Below, piece after piece: positions 35,468 through 48,365 of a stretch of DNA of 59,726 nt. Under the pieces are notes generated by a model. The model was not told where the DNA came from and ran no database searches. It was given only the letters and a program-made list of their open reading frames with translations. The stretch is from Glomus cerebriforme (lineage: Eukaryota; Glomeromycota; Glomeromycetes; Glomerales; Glomeraceae). The DNA is taken from contig QKYT01000091.1 in the NCBI GenBank assembly GCA_003550305.1, positions 2,039 to 61,764 of the forward strand, in the 5' to 3' direction. Within the stretch, counting starts at the first letter, position 1; every line of letters starts with the position of its first letter. The position numbers and the translations under genes are program-made.

Positions 35468-36885
35468 ACAATAATGCAAACACAAAAAGAAATTTTCTTC
35501 TTGTTCGACCTTGGAAGTAACTTTTTCATCATAAATAGTATCACGAAAATGTATAATATTATACGCTTATTATTCTTTTATTTATTTCTTTAGAATTTAA
35601 AATTCGAATTCTTTGATTATACAATTCTTTAATTATGCAATTAATAATAAATCAAAAGGAGTTAATTTAAAAAAAAAAATTATTCCGTTCTACAACCAAA
35701 CTTCTTTTGTTGATGTGAGTCATGAACCAATTTGTGAAACAAATTTTCTGATTTTCGAACAACATACTCTTAAAGTATTGACCATTCGGTAAGGATCAAC
35801 ATGTTTCGTTTAATTTTTTCTTTTTGAAAAAAAAAATTTTTAATAAAACGAAAAAAAAAAAAAAGATTTTTTTTTTCAATACATTCTAAATTAAAAGCAT
35901 ATGATAATTATTTGTATGATCTTCCCTCATTCTTAATAGTAATTCATTTTGAACGAATTATAATTGATAAAAATTTTTTTTTCTTATACTAAACCCAATT
36001 GTGATTATTTGTGTAAAGACATTTTTCAGCCCGCATTAAAAAATTTTTTTTTTTTTTCAAAATGGTCAATTTGGTAATATTAAGACGATTAGAGATTTCT
36101 GACACACCAAATAAACCAACTTCTTTGAAAGCAAAATGGAAATGGGAATAAGTGATTGAACTTGCAAAAAAAAAAAAAAAAAAAAAAAAAAAAGATTTAC
36201 CACAGTTAATTCAGAATGAATTAATAATTACATAATACATTAGATGATCCTTTGACTATATGTATGTATGATTAAAAATATGGTTAATAAAAATCTTGGC
36301 AAACACGATTCAATAAATTTATCGAGATTTTTTTTTGTCAATAATCATATGCATCATTGAAAATAAACGCCCACTCACATTGATGTATAGAATTTCATAA
36401 TTTTAATGTTTTGAAATTTTAGCTGCATATTCAATCCCAAATTTTTGCGATTTGACACAGCCATCAAACCTCAGCCACATTGTTATTTCGGTTATCTTCG
36501 GAAATTCTACGAAATTTCAGGTGTATTAACCGAATAATTTATTGTAACAAAAAATGAAAAAAAAATCAACGCTTGTTTAAGGGTAACAAATCAATCTATT
36601 CATTAAAATTTATCTCACCGTTTAATTATAAGTCTGTAATCTGAGAGTTCAAAAATAAAAGAACAATATTTGTTTTTTTTATATATGTATATATTATACC
36701 TTATTTGAATTAATAAATAAATGTTTTCTTATTTTAATGTTTCAAAAAATTCATCACTTCAATTAAAAAAGGTATTTTTTCCAGTCAGGTTTAATATTGT
36801 TTATATTAATTAATTATTATTATTATATCTATAAATAAAATACAGTAACTTGAAATCTCTACTTAATATTCTTGTCTGTAGAAAA

Positions 36886-37107
36886 ATGAATCAAATTAGA
36901 ATCATTTACAGTACTATTTTTATAATTATGTCCAAATATAATTGGACAATTCCCAATCCAATAATCCGAAATTTTTTCAATCGATCCAATGATAATACGC
37001 CACCAAAAAATAACGACCTTACAAAATACTATAATCCTTTTCAGATGACTTCAAAAAAAAAGGATATATATATATATGTATGTATTACTGGATGGATAGA
37101 CGGATAG
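36886..37107 (+). CDS. Candidate small protein, 73 aa, unidentified
   Basis: The frame starts at the ATG at 36886, just after an acceptor-like CTTGTCTGTAG, so a 5' UTR intron is possible. It encodes a short hydrophobic start (IIYSTIFIIM) then SKYNWTIPNPIIRNFFNRSN and a Lys/Asn-rich part. The end runs into an ATATAT repeat, so the true C-terminus may be spliced (GTATGT occurs after KKD). Residue composition is more protein-like than the neighbouring noise, but no family is recognised. Confidence 0.25.
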   Translation: MNQIRIIYSTIFIIMSKYNWTIPNPIIRNFFNRSNDNTPPKNNDLTKYYNPFQMTSKKKDIYIYVCITGWIDG

Positions 37108-37471
37108 GAGAAGTTTAAAAACATTTCCTATTGGTCACGAAATAACGAAAAATTATAATTATGATCATATTATTGTATTATGTAATTTTTTATTCGTGTT
37201 TAATAAATGGGAGATATATATTGTATATATATATATATATATATATATTTACTGTAACTGAAATAATTTCTTTAATATTTCCTATTGCAGCAATATAAAC
37301 AAAGGTGTGAAAGTAAAAATAATGCTGAGAACATGAAATAAAGCTCATCAGACATTTTATAGAAAGCTTCATAGTTAATTTATTAAACCAGTTTATTCTG
37401 TAATATAAAAAATATAAAACTTTATAATTTATATAATTTATATTATTTTTATTTTTATTGAAAATTGTTTT

Positions 37472-37595
37472 AAATATCACCGCAGGTTACTGTCGCATCA
37501 GGGTGGAATTTCGGGCAGAATTAAAAATGGAGTGAAACTTTGCCCAAAATTCTATTCTAATGCTGGTGCAGTGATCGTCATCTGCGGTGACATTT
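37472..37595. mobile_element. Small TIR element, 124 bp
   Basis: The end AAATATCACCGCAG is mirrored by CTGCGGTGACATTT (13 of 14 positions), and the match continues imperfectly inward (GGAATTTCGGGCA versus GCCCAAAATTCTA). Non-coding MITE-like remnant; superfamily unknown. Confidence 0.55.
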
Positions 37596-40500
37596 AGCAA
37601 TACTTCTTAATACTCTTATTTATTTACTAAAGCTCATTGTACAGACGTTTATATTATTTTACGTTAAAAATAACTACTACTTTATTCTTTTTGCGCGAAA
37701 AAAGTAATGTTGTACGAAACAATGTCCAACACACGGCGGCGCTCATGTGAACATTGTATGAAAAGTCATATGTTCTTAGGCGTTAAATCGCGATTTATAA
37801 TGTGCTCAGATGATATCAATTTAATACTATTTTTTTTGCTCCCAAAGTTGGAATTTTGCCTCAGTTCCAAATTAAGGAAATTGATACTTTGCCTAAAATC
37901 GCCGATATTTTTAAAGTTGAGGACAGCATCAAAATCGTCCCAGTTCTAAATTGGGATAATTTGGGGTCACAACATCACTATCATTTTGTTTACCACATTG
38001 TTCTAGATATTTATTTGATCAGAAGATCTAATAGTGTTGCATATTAAAAGAAGAATGGAATACTGCATTGTACAGACAGTACATATAGTTAGAGGGATAA
38101 TTCGAGTAGGTTCTATAAGGCATTAAGGCTTCAATATTGTATTTTGTCACGTGATTATGAACAATATTTATAATTTTATATATAATATATATAATATGAT
38201 CTTTTGCCTAAAAAAAAATTGGTTAAAGCGGGGACTTTTACCCCCCTTTCCTTTATTTTTAAAATACATACCATTAACTCCTACGAAATAATTTAGTTGT
38301 TATATATGCCGAAGAACAAAAATTCTTGCCAGAAATGCCTACGTAAATTAAAATATAATTGTTTAACCCAATTATCCTCTATAAATGCACACCCTCTCTA
38401 AATGCACGATTTTAATAATTTTGTCTATGGTCCCAAGGTGGGTGATGAATTCAATACCAAAAATTATTAGTATTGACTTGTATAAACATTTATCATATAA
38501 AAATCCTACCCAATTACAATTTTACCTCTATTGACATGATCATAGCGTTATGTAATTCCTAACCTAGTGAATATTAAATAATTGTAAATTGGTCATCAGA
38601 TAAACTCTAACCAATAATTTGATATTCACACATGGTTTTGTTCTAAATAGCAAATATTTTAGTAAGCTTAAGTAATTATTTATAAAATAAAATACAAATA
38701 CTAAAAAAAAACGCAAAAAAAGAGAGTTTTCCGTCTTCCATGTGAAAAAAACAAATAATAATAAGTAATACCTATAAATATAATATTTCACGCCTATTTA
38801 AGAATGCTCCCTAATTACACTAATAAAGTAAGTAATTGCTAATAAAGTCACATGATTTAATGATCGATACTTTTAAAAGAATTTGAATATAAAATCTTAC
38901 CAAAAATATTTCTTAATAGATTTTTTTAGGAATTGGGCAATTCAATTAAAAAAAAATTTGGGGACTGGTCTAAATTAGTATTTTCCGAAGTTCCCATTGT
39001 TCAATTGACAAATGTTTATTACTTCATTGCCGATAACGAATTATTTTTTTAATTAAGATCAACATTTTAAAAATATTTTGTATTAACATAAACCAAAAAA
39101 GTCAAGTTAAATCATAATACTTAAAATTTTATATATTATTGTCTTAATTGAACGGATGTTAAAAATATGCTAATAATATTATTTATTATTAGTCGAGTTA
39201 TTAGGAAATTTTCAATCATTCTGTGATTTTTATATAACTGAATTAATGTTTCGGGAAAACTATCTAATGTTTCATCCGTGTTTCGAGAACTCCGAACCCC
39301 TAATTTAGAGAAGATGATTTTAAGAAAGTGATTTCATCTGAGACACTAAACTGAATCCTAATAGCCTAACTATTATAATACTTTTATTATAATTTTTAAC
39401 CCATCTAATAACTAATGTTTGATATCAATATCAATATAATATTGATCAACACTGCTATAATTATTAAATGAAGAATAAAATTGGTAAAAAGTATCATTAG
39501 ACTATTATATTAGATTCAGATATTGATCAACGAAACAAAAAATATATATATATATAATAATCGACAATAAATAATAAAATTTATAATATAAAAAGTAATT
39601 GAATTGATCAAATATAAAGTTAGATTAACTTAATTATCCATCAGAATTAATCAGAATTAATCAATAAATTGCTTTATATAATTTCTTTTTATCAATTCGC
39701 GTGAGAAATTCCATAAAGGGGTATTAAAATTTGCGGGGTTCTCACTTAAACTGAAATTGCTTTAATGTTCCACAAGTAAAATAGAAATTTCACGCCTAGA
39801 TTCCGTCTGAAAATTACATCAAGATTTCTGATATTCGCTGGCTTTCTCAGATTCAGTTATATATTATACAAATATACTTGTTTAGCGATAAAAATAATAG
39901 GATAAAATTAATGCTAATCCGATAATCAATTACATAAATTTTTATTATGATTTTACTGTTGATAATTTCTGTTTAAAATCCTAATCAGACACGAAAAAAA
40001 TTATAATTATAATTGGAATAATCCTCAAAAAAAAACAAATTCCTAATGCCAATCATTCGACCAAAATTATAAGGTCCAATTATATAATTGCCGTAATCTC
40101 TCGGATTTTGGAAGTTATTAAACCCTTTTAATAGAATTAATAGAATATAATAATAAAATCACCTTTTTTGTATTAATAATAGAGTTAAACTTATTATTAT
40201 TATAAATTTAGGGTTTTTTTTATAAAATATGATACGCTCTTATATATATATATTATAAATATATAAGTAGTCATAATTATTTATTTTATGGTTTGTTATT
40301 TAACAATCAATTGCATAATGACAATCATTATAACTATATCTGATTAATCTGATATGGGAAATTTAAATGAAAAAAAGATTTAAATGAAAAAAGGAATTTC
40401 CATAAAGAAAAAAAAGAAAAGTCCCTTTGTTTCAGCGAAAATGAAATGCAATAATGATCATTTCTTTTTACTAAATTTAATAGAATTTATGCATAGTTAG

Positions 40501-42700
40501 TTTTTTTTTCTTTTGATAATCATTAAATCTTTTTTTATGAATCAAATTATTAGATTGTTTTTAGTGTTACGAGAATTTATACCGAGAACTTAAATTCTTA
40601 TTTTTTATTTTATTTTTTTCGATATTTCACATTATGATGTTTTTTTTAAACCTTTCACGCGGAATTCTGTATTCATTTCGCGCGATGCATCAAACGTTAT
40701 TGATTAATAAAATATATCCATAGTATAGTGTAAGTGATAGATGGTTCGCACCTGATTATAACATTTAAGGATTATTATATTTAATGTCCGGAGTCAAATC
40801 AAAAATTCGAAAAAAGAAATTTGGCGTCTTGGCGATGTAAAACAAATCAAACAAGGACGTACTGTACATGTGAAACAAAGCGATAGATCACGGGAGAAAA
40901 TCATTCTCGAAAATTTTTACTATTTACATTATTCCGGAATGAATAATATGAACATCATCTAATTGGAAATTAAGTAATTAAAAAAAAAACCGATGTTCTA
41001 TCAAATAATAATTTTTTATTACTAAAATAGCAAGATGATTGATTGTTTTACCGTACCCCTAATCCCAAATACTTTATCAAATTTATGCCAATAATTTAGC
41101 ACGCATACAGAATATCTAATATTGTATTGGTTTGTATACATTTTTTTTTTTTTAAAAAAAAAAATAATTGCTACACACAAAAGGTTAAAAAAAAATACAA
41201 AAATAAATTTTGTTTCGGTTCGTGCAATATGAGGAAATATTGCATTTTAATTAATTATTAAGAATTTTCTTTCGAGATTTCTATAAAGAAAAAATAAACA
41301 TTAAAATATACTTTCGATTTACAAATGGATTTAATTACTAACTTTATATATACAAAAAAAGTAATATATTTCCGATCCTTGACATTCATTTAATTTTGAG
41401 ACCTGGCCGTGCTAACTAAACTATTTTTAGTGTAACCGTGGCTTTGCTTACCTTGCAAAAAAGATCAACAATAAAAAACTTGTCACTTTACGGATTGATA
41501 AGAAACAAAAAAAGGATAAAACGTTTAATCATCATTTTATAATGACCCTGACTAATCTGAATCGAAACCATTCTATTATCCCTTTTTTTTTTGTTTTGTT
41601 TACAAAGGCTTTTATTCTTTAAAAAACAAAGCTAGACGCACAAAGGAAAACATTAAATCCTAAAGAAAGAATAATAAACCACCAAATAGGTAAAAGAAAA
41701 AAAGGAGAAATCCTTAAAAAATTTTTTTAATTCCGGCCGGTACTAAACTTAACCCGGTTGAATATTTTTTAAGTAAGTGTTATTCCCGTAATTTAAGCGT
41801 CAAAAAAAAAAAACCTTTTGAAAGGATTTTTTTTTTTTGTAATTTAACCTTTATTAGAATTTTGAAAAAAGTATGATTAATTCAATGAAATGATATCATA
41901 GTAAATAATAACTTACGACTTTTTACTTTCTCATAAAACGTTTAAAAATGGTAACAGATCTATGACATTTAGGGAATTTCAGGTTATGACATTCTCCGCC
42001 AATTTCCGCCAAGCAATCATGCGTTTTTTAAAATGATGTGATATTATTATACGTCACTTAATTATAGTTAAATTAGGGTTTAAAGTTTTACATACATATG
42101 AAATAAGAAATGCGCAATCCTTTAACCCCGAAATTTATTTTTAAAAATGGAAAAATGGAAAGTCATGTTTGTCCACAAATTTCTATATATGGTAAGATGT
42201 AACTGTGTTAAATGCATAATTTCTTTATTTAGAGTTTTCTTTTTAAATGAACAAATTACAAATAGTACATAAAAAAAAAATTTTATCAACTGCTTTTTTG
42301 TTTGTCTTAAATCAATAAACAATATAAATAATCGATCTTTTAATTTTAAAAAAAGTTATAAATTCAACCCTATCCAAGTATAAGTTTCTATTTTGACTTA
42401 TTTTTCGGGTCAAAAAAAATATATATATATACAAATATTATTAAATATAATTATTTTTTATTAGTTTTTTTTTTCTTTTTTCTTTTCAAAATAATTATTA
42501 TTAATTTCGCTTTTCAAGCGTCAAAAGGTCCGTATTGATTTACGGCTAAAAAGAAAAAAAAAAAAAAAAAAAAAAAAAACAAAAAAAAAAAAAAAAAAAA
42601 AAAAATTTTTTAAATATAATAAAAAAAAAAAAAAAAAAACTTTTTTATATACGTTTTATAAGTCACTTTTTTTTTTTAAAAAAAAAAAAAAAATTTTAAT
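37596..42700. other. Gene-poor intergenic DNA
   Basis: 5 kb without a supportable gene. A partly palindromic patch at 37840-37970 (TTTTGCC..., CAGTTCTAAATTGGGAT) and a sequence of the type CTCTATAAATGCACA near 38380 look like fragments of DNA transposons. A-tracts of about 26, 20 and 19 nt lie just before the next gene (42555-42640). The rest is AT-rich noise. Confidence 0.45.
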
Positions 42701-43952
42701 ATGGCACGAGTAAATCCTTTACGAAATCCAAAAATTATACTTTTATGCGGGGTCTTTTCAATTTTTATATTTCTTTTCGTAGTAGTACCAGAATTTCAAA
42801 ATCATGTTCCGTTACCGATATCAGTTGATGATGTAGAACCTATACAATTAACTTCAGAATTATTGTTGGATCCGATTTTTGGATATAATAATTATAGCGA
42901 ATTTGTTCAAGGTCATTTACCAATAATTATATCCATACCACATGGAGGTCATTTATTTCCCAATAATATTCCAGATCGTAAACAAACTTTTCCAAGTGTG
43001 GTCAAATCAAATGATATTAATACTCAAGAAATAGGAAGACAACTATCCGACTTAATTTGAAAAAACTTTCAAAGGAAGAAAACCTTATATGATCATAAAT
43101 CATTTAGGTAGAAGCAAACTTGACGTAAATCGTCCTTTGAAAGAAGGTGCTGAAGGTTTTCCTGGTGGTAAAGTTCCTTCTGATAGTCAAATCGCTTGGA
43201 ATGATTATCATACTTTTATGAATAATGCTGTTGAAGAAGTTGAAGAAAGATTTAGTCGTGGTCTTTTAATTGATATTCACGGTAAATTATCATGAATTTT
43301 ATTAAACATTCTCTTTTGTTTGTTAAAAATTATAAACTAATTTTTTTATTTTTCAATATGTTTTAATATTAGGACATGGACATTCTGAAAATTATATTGA
43401 ATTAGGATATGTTTTATCATCAGAAACATTAACACGTTCAACCGATGCGTTAAATTCGGATCCAAAAATTCCAGCCAGTTCGAGTATAAGAACTCTTTAT
43501 AATAGAAAACAATCAAGTTTAAGTTTTGCGGAATTATTACGTGGAAAAACAACTTCACTTGGTGGTAGATTACAATCTTATGGTTATGACACACTTCCAT
43601 CTCATGTTCATAAACATCCATTAGTACATGAAAGATATTTTCATGGTGGTTATAGTGTACAAAAATATGGTTCAAGACATGGTGAACAAGTTATAGATGC
43701 TATCCAAATTGAGTAAGTATTAATTTGATTTTAAATCTTTATATTCTTTTCGAGTATCAAAAAAGATATTTATCGGGTTTTTTTTCTTTTAATTATAGGT
43801 TACCAAGATCATTAAGACTTGGAAATAAAGAAGTAAAGGACAAATTTATAATAGATTTTGCTGAAAGTCTTTCTTGGTTCGTAAAAGAATATTATTGGAA
43901 AGGTGGTCAGGGTTCAAAACGTTTAACAATTGATGTTCCCACGAGTAATTAA
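42701..43952 (+). CDS. N-formylglutamate amidohydrolase-like protein, membrane-anchored; one-base frameshift
   Basis: Exons are 42701-43281, 43373-43712 and 43799-43952. The spliced length is 1075 nt, one more than a multiple of three. Residues 12-32 (IILLCGVFSIFIFLFVVVPE) form a signal anchor. The body shows features of the N-formylglutamate amidohydrolase (FGase) family: ISIPHGGHLFP with IPDR, then INHLGRSKLDVNRPL, AWNDYHTFM, LLIDIHGHGHSENYIELGY (metal/active-site His and Glu), GGRLQSYGYDTLPS, YFHGGYSVQKYG, and IQIELPRSLR at the end. These hydrolases are zinc-dependent; substrate of this branch unknown. After QLSDLI the frame hits TGA at 43058-43060, and the family frame (KTFKGRKPYMIINH) resumes one base over. 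Removing one T from TTT at 43056-43058 would restore it. So this is either a sequencing/assembly error or a recent pseudogene; everything else is intact. Confidence 0.75.
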
Positions 43953-45661
43953 TTTTTTATAATTTAATTAATACCTGATAATTATTACTGTATATCGAAA
44001 AAAAAAAAGATTTATTATAATTGAAATTTTATTTTATTGTTTAGAAATTTTTTCATACATCCATTTGTTTTTAAAATAGAATATACACAAAATCATTTTG
44101 CAAAAAATCATCATCATTTTTATTTTTATTTTTTATTTTTTACTTTTTTTGGTGTTATTTTTTTAACACCACAAGATTGATATGTACTTTACTGTGCGTA
44201 TTATATGATTGATTCATTTTTTTTTCTCTTTGTAAATTTTTTTTTCTTCTTTTTTTAAAAAAATTTCAACAATTTTTTTCTTCAAAAAAGTATTCTAATA
44301 ATAAAATTTGGGTACACGGATTTTTTACATTAATAAATTTATTATTGACCATTTTTTATTGTATATAATAATTATAATGCACAGTTACAAAGAAATTTGA
44401 CATTGTCGTGATAAAACGTTTGAATTTGTTTGAATTTGAAAAAGAAGTGATTTGACTGATTAGTAAATTTATCCGATCAAAAATAATTGTTTCAACCGAA
44501 TAAAGGGAGGGAACAATAAGGACGGAAACATAAAAAGGAGAAAAAAAAAAATTTTTTTTCGATTGTTATCATTGTTATCCCTTTTTATTTTCAGTTCAAT
44601 GTTTAGAAATTTTGATTGGATAAAAATTATTATCGGTTATTTGTGTAACACCAGAAAAAATATTGACGAATGGATTAAATAATTTAAAATGAAACTTATA
44701 CATTTTAATAAAACAAATGATGGCAAAAACTTATTTAAAAATAGATACAATATAAAAAAAAAAAAAAAAATTAAAAAAAAAAAAAAATTATCTTTTTTTT
44801 TTTTTTTGATCAAATGATTAAAAGATTATTGTTTGTTTGCCAAGTGATTATTTATATGCTGATATCCTGAATCCCTGATACTGTTTGTTTGCTTAAACTA
44901 TTTAGGTAAATTTTACTTTTCATATGTAATCTTTATTGTTAAGATTTAAAATATATCTTCGGCCGATTATAATACTAAAAATATTGTCGTATAGTCACTA
45001 ATAATAGTCTGACCAATACTGTATAACTATGCTCCGAAAATAATAAGTCATGTGAATGTTGTCATAATGGATAGTTTTGAGGACTATATAGTATATCCTT
45101 GTGAATGGTATCTTATTCCTGACAGGTCGAAGTGTTCAATGAATCAAATCCTACGTTGCGATATTATTCATATATATACTTGCTTATAGAGTTATAGTAG
45201 CACTAGCACATAATCTATAATTAATTATATTAAATTCTGCTAAAATTAGTAATTTAATATAAATTTTGTAAATCATATCTATAATTAAAAAACGATAAAA
45301 ATACAATTTACTACACTTATTACCATCTTTATTCATCTTAATCAAAAAAAGAAATAAAGCTGTTTACATCATTTTTTTTAAACTACATGAATGGAAAATT
45401 CTTTAAATCTTTATTCGAAATATCATATTAACCGTCTATTTCTGTATTGAAAGTTTGATATTTCACAGAAAACATATTGAATTTTATATGAATAATAAAA
45501 TTTTATTATTATTTTATTATTATTTTTTTTTATTTATATGTGATTATATTAATAGCTATAAAAAAATGTTACTATATTTAGATATACAATATTCCTATAA
45601 AAAATAAAATAAAAAAATATTATTAACTTTTTGAGTATCGAATAAACTCAATTAAAAAATT

Positions 45662-45800
45662 GATGGAAGAGCTCCACACTCGCCCAATCCAGTAGCATTC
45701 ACACCCTGGTATCCCTCTTACAAGGTCATCCTGATGGATTCCCGGGAGGACCTGGTTTCTCTTGTCAGAGCCTCAGGAGATGCTTCCATAGGTCATTACA
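45662..45800. other. GC-rich island, possible coding relic on the minus strand
   Basis: About 140 bp with far higher GC than its surroundings. The minus strand reads MEASPEALTRETRSSRESIR, then one stop, then EGYQGVNATGLGECGALPS, so a single in-frame stop breaks an otherwise open tract. I do not recognise the product; a fragment of a repetitive gene or element is likely. Confidence 0.4.
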
Positions 45801-45901
45801 TAGTTGATCTTTATTATTAAAATATCGTTTTAAAAAAGATCATTAAATAGTAACAAGTGAAATACTTCCCATTTATTGCATATTAACAAATGTATATATG
45901 G

Positions 45902-46105
45902 ATTATGCGTGTATGAGAGTCAAAACAACTATCAGATATGCGTGTGTGAAGGTCAAAACACTCACTCAGGCATGGTAATTTAGGTATCAACTATCAGATA
46001 TGCGTGTACGAGTGTCAAAACACTCACTCAAGCTTGGTAATTTAGGTACTAACATCAGGTATGCGTGTATGAGGGTTAAAACATTCACTCAGGTATGATA
46101 ATTTA
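45902..46105. repeat. 62-bp tandem repeat, about 3.3 copies
   Basis: Units begin at 45930, 45992 and about 46054, each (T)ATCAGATATGCGTGT then AGTGTCAAAACACTCACTC-like and TTGGTAATTTAGGTA, with a partial unit at 45902-45929. The first two full units have identical length; the last is truncated. Non-coding in all frames. Confidence 0.8.
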
Positions 46106-47879
46106 TCCCAAATGAAACAGTTTCTCTTATCCTTTTTTAAAAAGAATTAGAACAAGGTGTTCTTATTCTCTTTTAAAAAGGATTACCCCTTTATGTGGAT
46201 AAACAAATGGGAGATTTCGCACTGTAATTTTTGATGTGATGTTGTTGTGGTTAGAGCTGTTGTGGTGTGTTGTTATTTCACTTGGTAAGGCTGAGAGTTG
46301 ATTTAAAGTTAGTTGTTTCGCTTGGTAAGGTCGCGGGTTGTTGTTTATGGTTGTGGTAGCTGTAATTCTGTCATTTCACCTTTGTAAAAACAAAATAAAA
46401 ATAAAAATATACTGTACATATTAATCCCTGCCGAATGTTCCATAATATCAATATATTTTTAATAAAATTTACAAAGTTTGTAGAAACGTGTTAGCATCGA
46501 GTTTTGACGTGCTTCCCAGCCACTACAAAATGACCCCACGATAACTCTAACAATAAATAGTTGTCCACACTTTACCTTAAAGTTGAAGGTTGATGTTCAT
46601 CAGTGGAAGATTTTAAAGTTGGTTGCAAGTAGTCTTTTCTCGATTTCTTTAGAACATTTTCTTGTGTTGTTTAAATCCAAATTTTTCGTAGTGGTGATGG
46701 TGGTAGTGATCCTAAAGATGGTAAAAACATATCTGAAAAAATGTGAAGTTGGGAGAACTTTAGTATTAGAGTTACACAAAAATCCTAGAGTAATAAATTT
46801 TTTGATTAATACTGTGACATAAGATGTAAGGATTACAGAGATTGATATGAAGTATAAAAGTTTGTAAAAAGATATGCGAGAAACCGTGAGTCATTTTCCG
46901 ATTTAGCTCGATTTTGATGTATCTGATCGAGTCACTATTACTAATAATATAATTTAAAATTTATTTTCTCCGTGACAAATTCAAAGGAGTAGTTGTTATT
47001 CGAGCCAATAATTTTGATGTTGATTCAGTATTACAAGAATGTTTTTGATTTTTACATTTTTGTGTGACGATACTTAAAATGTTATATCATTATAAAGTAA
47101 CAATAAGTATCAAGATTATATTAAGTTTGGATATATCATATATGAGTGATGATATTTATATTAGTGTCGCGGATTTCTTTTTGATTTTTGGCAACATCGA
47201 TCAGCTAGATAATTATATAAAAATTTTAATCATCCGTCCGAAAAAAGATCAATTTAAAAGTTAAAATTTATTTTAATTTGCTTATTTAAAGAAAATATAT
47301 AAATTTTATTTCTTTTTAGCAATCATGCAATTGAGCCAATTTACAAAATATTTTAATTATCATAAACCAAAATATCAAATAATAATTAATAAATAACTAA
47401 ATTACAAACAGTAAAACAAATATGCATGAATTCTTAATAGCCAAAGGTCTGAGTGCAGTGCCCAATGACTTTGCTCCGAGTTATAACACTTGGTCTTAAT
47501 TCTGTTCCGCAAAAAACTACAGGATTTTCAACAAATGGTGAATACAGTTTACTAGATGCAATGAACAATTATATAGGCAACTGATTTAAGCAATGTAGAT
47601 ATGTCAACCGATATTTGCAACCACCTATGATCCCCATTTACTCCTTTTTAAGAAATAAAAAGAATAAAATTGCCTTGTTAAAATCTGTTCAAAATTGGAT
47701 TGTAGACTAAAGTATTTTTGAAGTTTGAACCTGCAAATTTCTCTCTTTAATTCTTTTTCTCGAAGACAATGTTCTTATTAGAAGGTACTTATTTTAAAAC
47801 TCATATGTTTTATATTCAGAGTATAAGAACTTCATAGTTTTCGTTGACTACTGTAAAATCCGGTTATCCGGCTATATCT

Positions 47880-48060
47880 TTCAAGGTTAGATGTTTATAA
47901 TCCTATTGAATCGATTCCTGATCGCATTTATGATCATTTATGATCATTTAATGGATCCGCCGTCTGAAACGGAATGGGACACCATTATTCATAACCTTCC
48001 TAAAGGCAAATAAAGCTGAAGATTTCGAAGGCACGATACAATAGTACATGATCCAAACAC
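47880..48060 (+). pseudogene. LINE (non-LTR) reverse transcriptase relic
   Basis: Read in + frames, the tract gives RLDVYNPIESIPDRIYDHL, then MDPPSETEWDTIIHNLPKGK. The second piece matches the start of the reverse-transcriptase domain in non-LTR retroelements common in Rhizophagus, where a W-x-x-x-I-x-x-LPxGKA block precedes the first catalytic strand. A 10-bp direct duplication (TTATGATCAT twice, about 47928-47947) shifts the frame between the pieces, and a stop follows PKGK. The rest of the domain is unrecognisable, so this is a dead 5' fragment. Confidence 0.55.
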
Positions 48061-48211
48061 GATGTTATATCTCTTATCTGATATCTACGCATCTAAACTG
48101 CTACAATTGCATCTCTTCTTAGAACCCTACCCAGTTTGAAATTTTATCAGGAAACCATTGTTCAACAGATAAAATGCTTAAATCTGATTTATCACGTCTC
48201 CACTGAATGTA

Positions 48212-48365
48212 CAGACTAATCTGATATAACGAACCCACGATATAACAAACTTTTGATTTATCAAACTTTTTTTTTAAAAAATCAATGTATTTAAAAAGTC
48301 TTGAATCATCTATATACCGAACTTTTGTTCCTGAACCGTGAGTTCGGTATATCGAGGTTTGACTG
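48212..48365. mobile_element. Short Tc1/mariner (pogo-like) MITE, 154 bp, TA-flanked
   Basis: The right end, read inward, is CAGTCAAACCTCGATATACC with GAAC, and the left end is CAGACTAATCTGATATAACG with AAC. Both are bounded by TA (48210-48211 and 48366-48367). CAGTCAAACCTCGATATA-type ends are typical of pogo/Tigger-like elements. The interior is AT-rich and non-coding. The frame at 48306-48551 (-) merely overlaps it. Confidence 0.7.

Larger units (their letters stand above)
33931..37471. other. Gene-poor intergenic DNA with two weak small frames
   Basis: 3.5 kb upstream of arginase. Mostly A/T runs, including a 28-nt A-tract near 36166-36193 and (AT)n near 37213-37248. Two small frames are listed separately; nothing else has support. 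Confidence 0.45.

Noticed and set aside
43346..43675. 109-codon minus-strand frame
   Set aside because: His/Asn-rich antisense shadow of the second exon of the amidohydrolase-like gene.
46583..47264. Frames of 79 and 66 codons
   Set aside because: Might be a decayed BTB- or repeat-type gene, but no motif survives and start/splice signals are absent.
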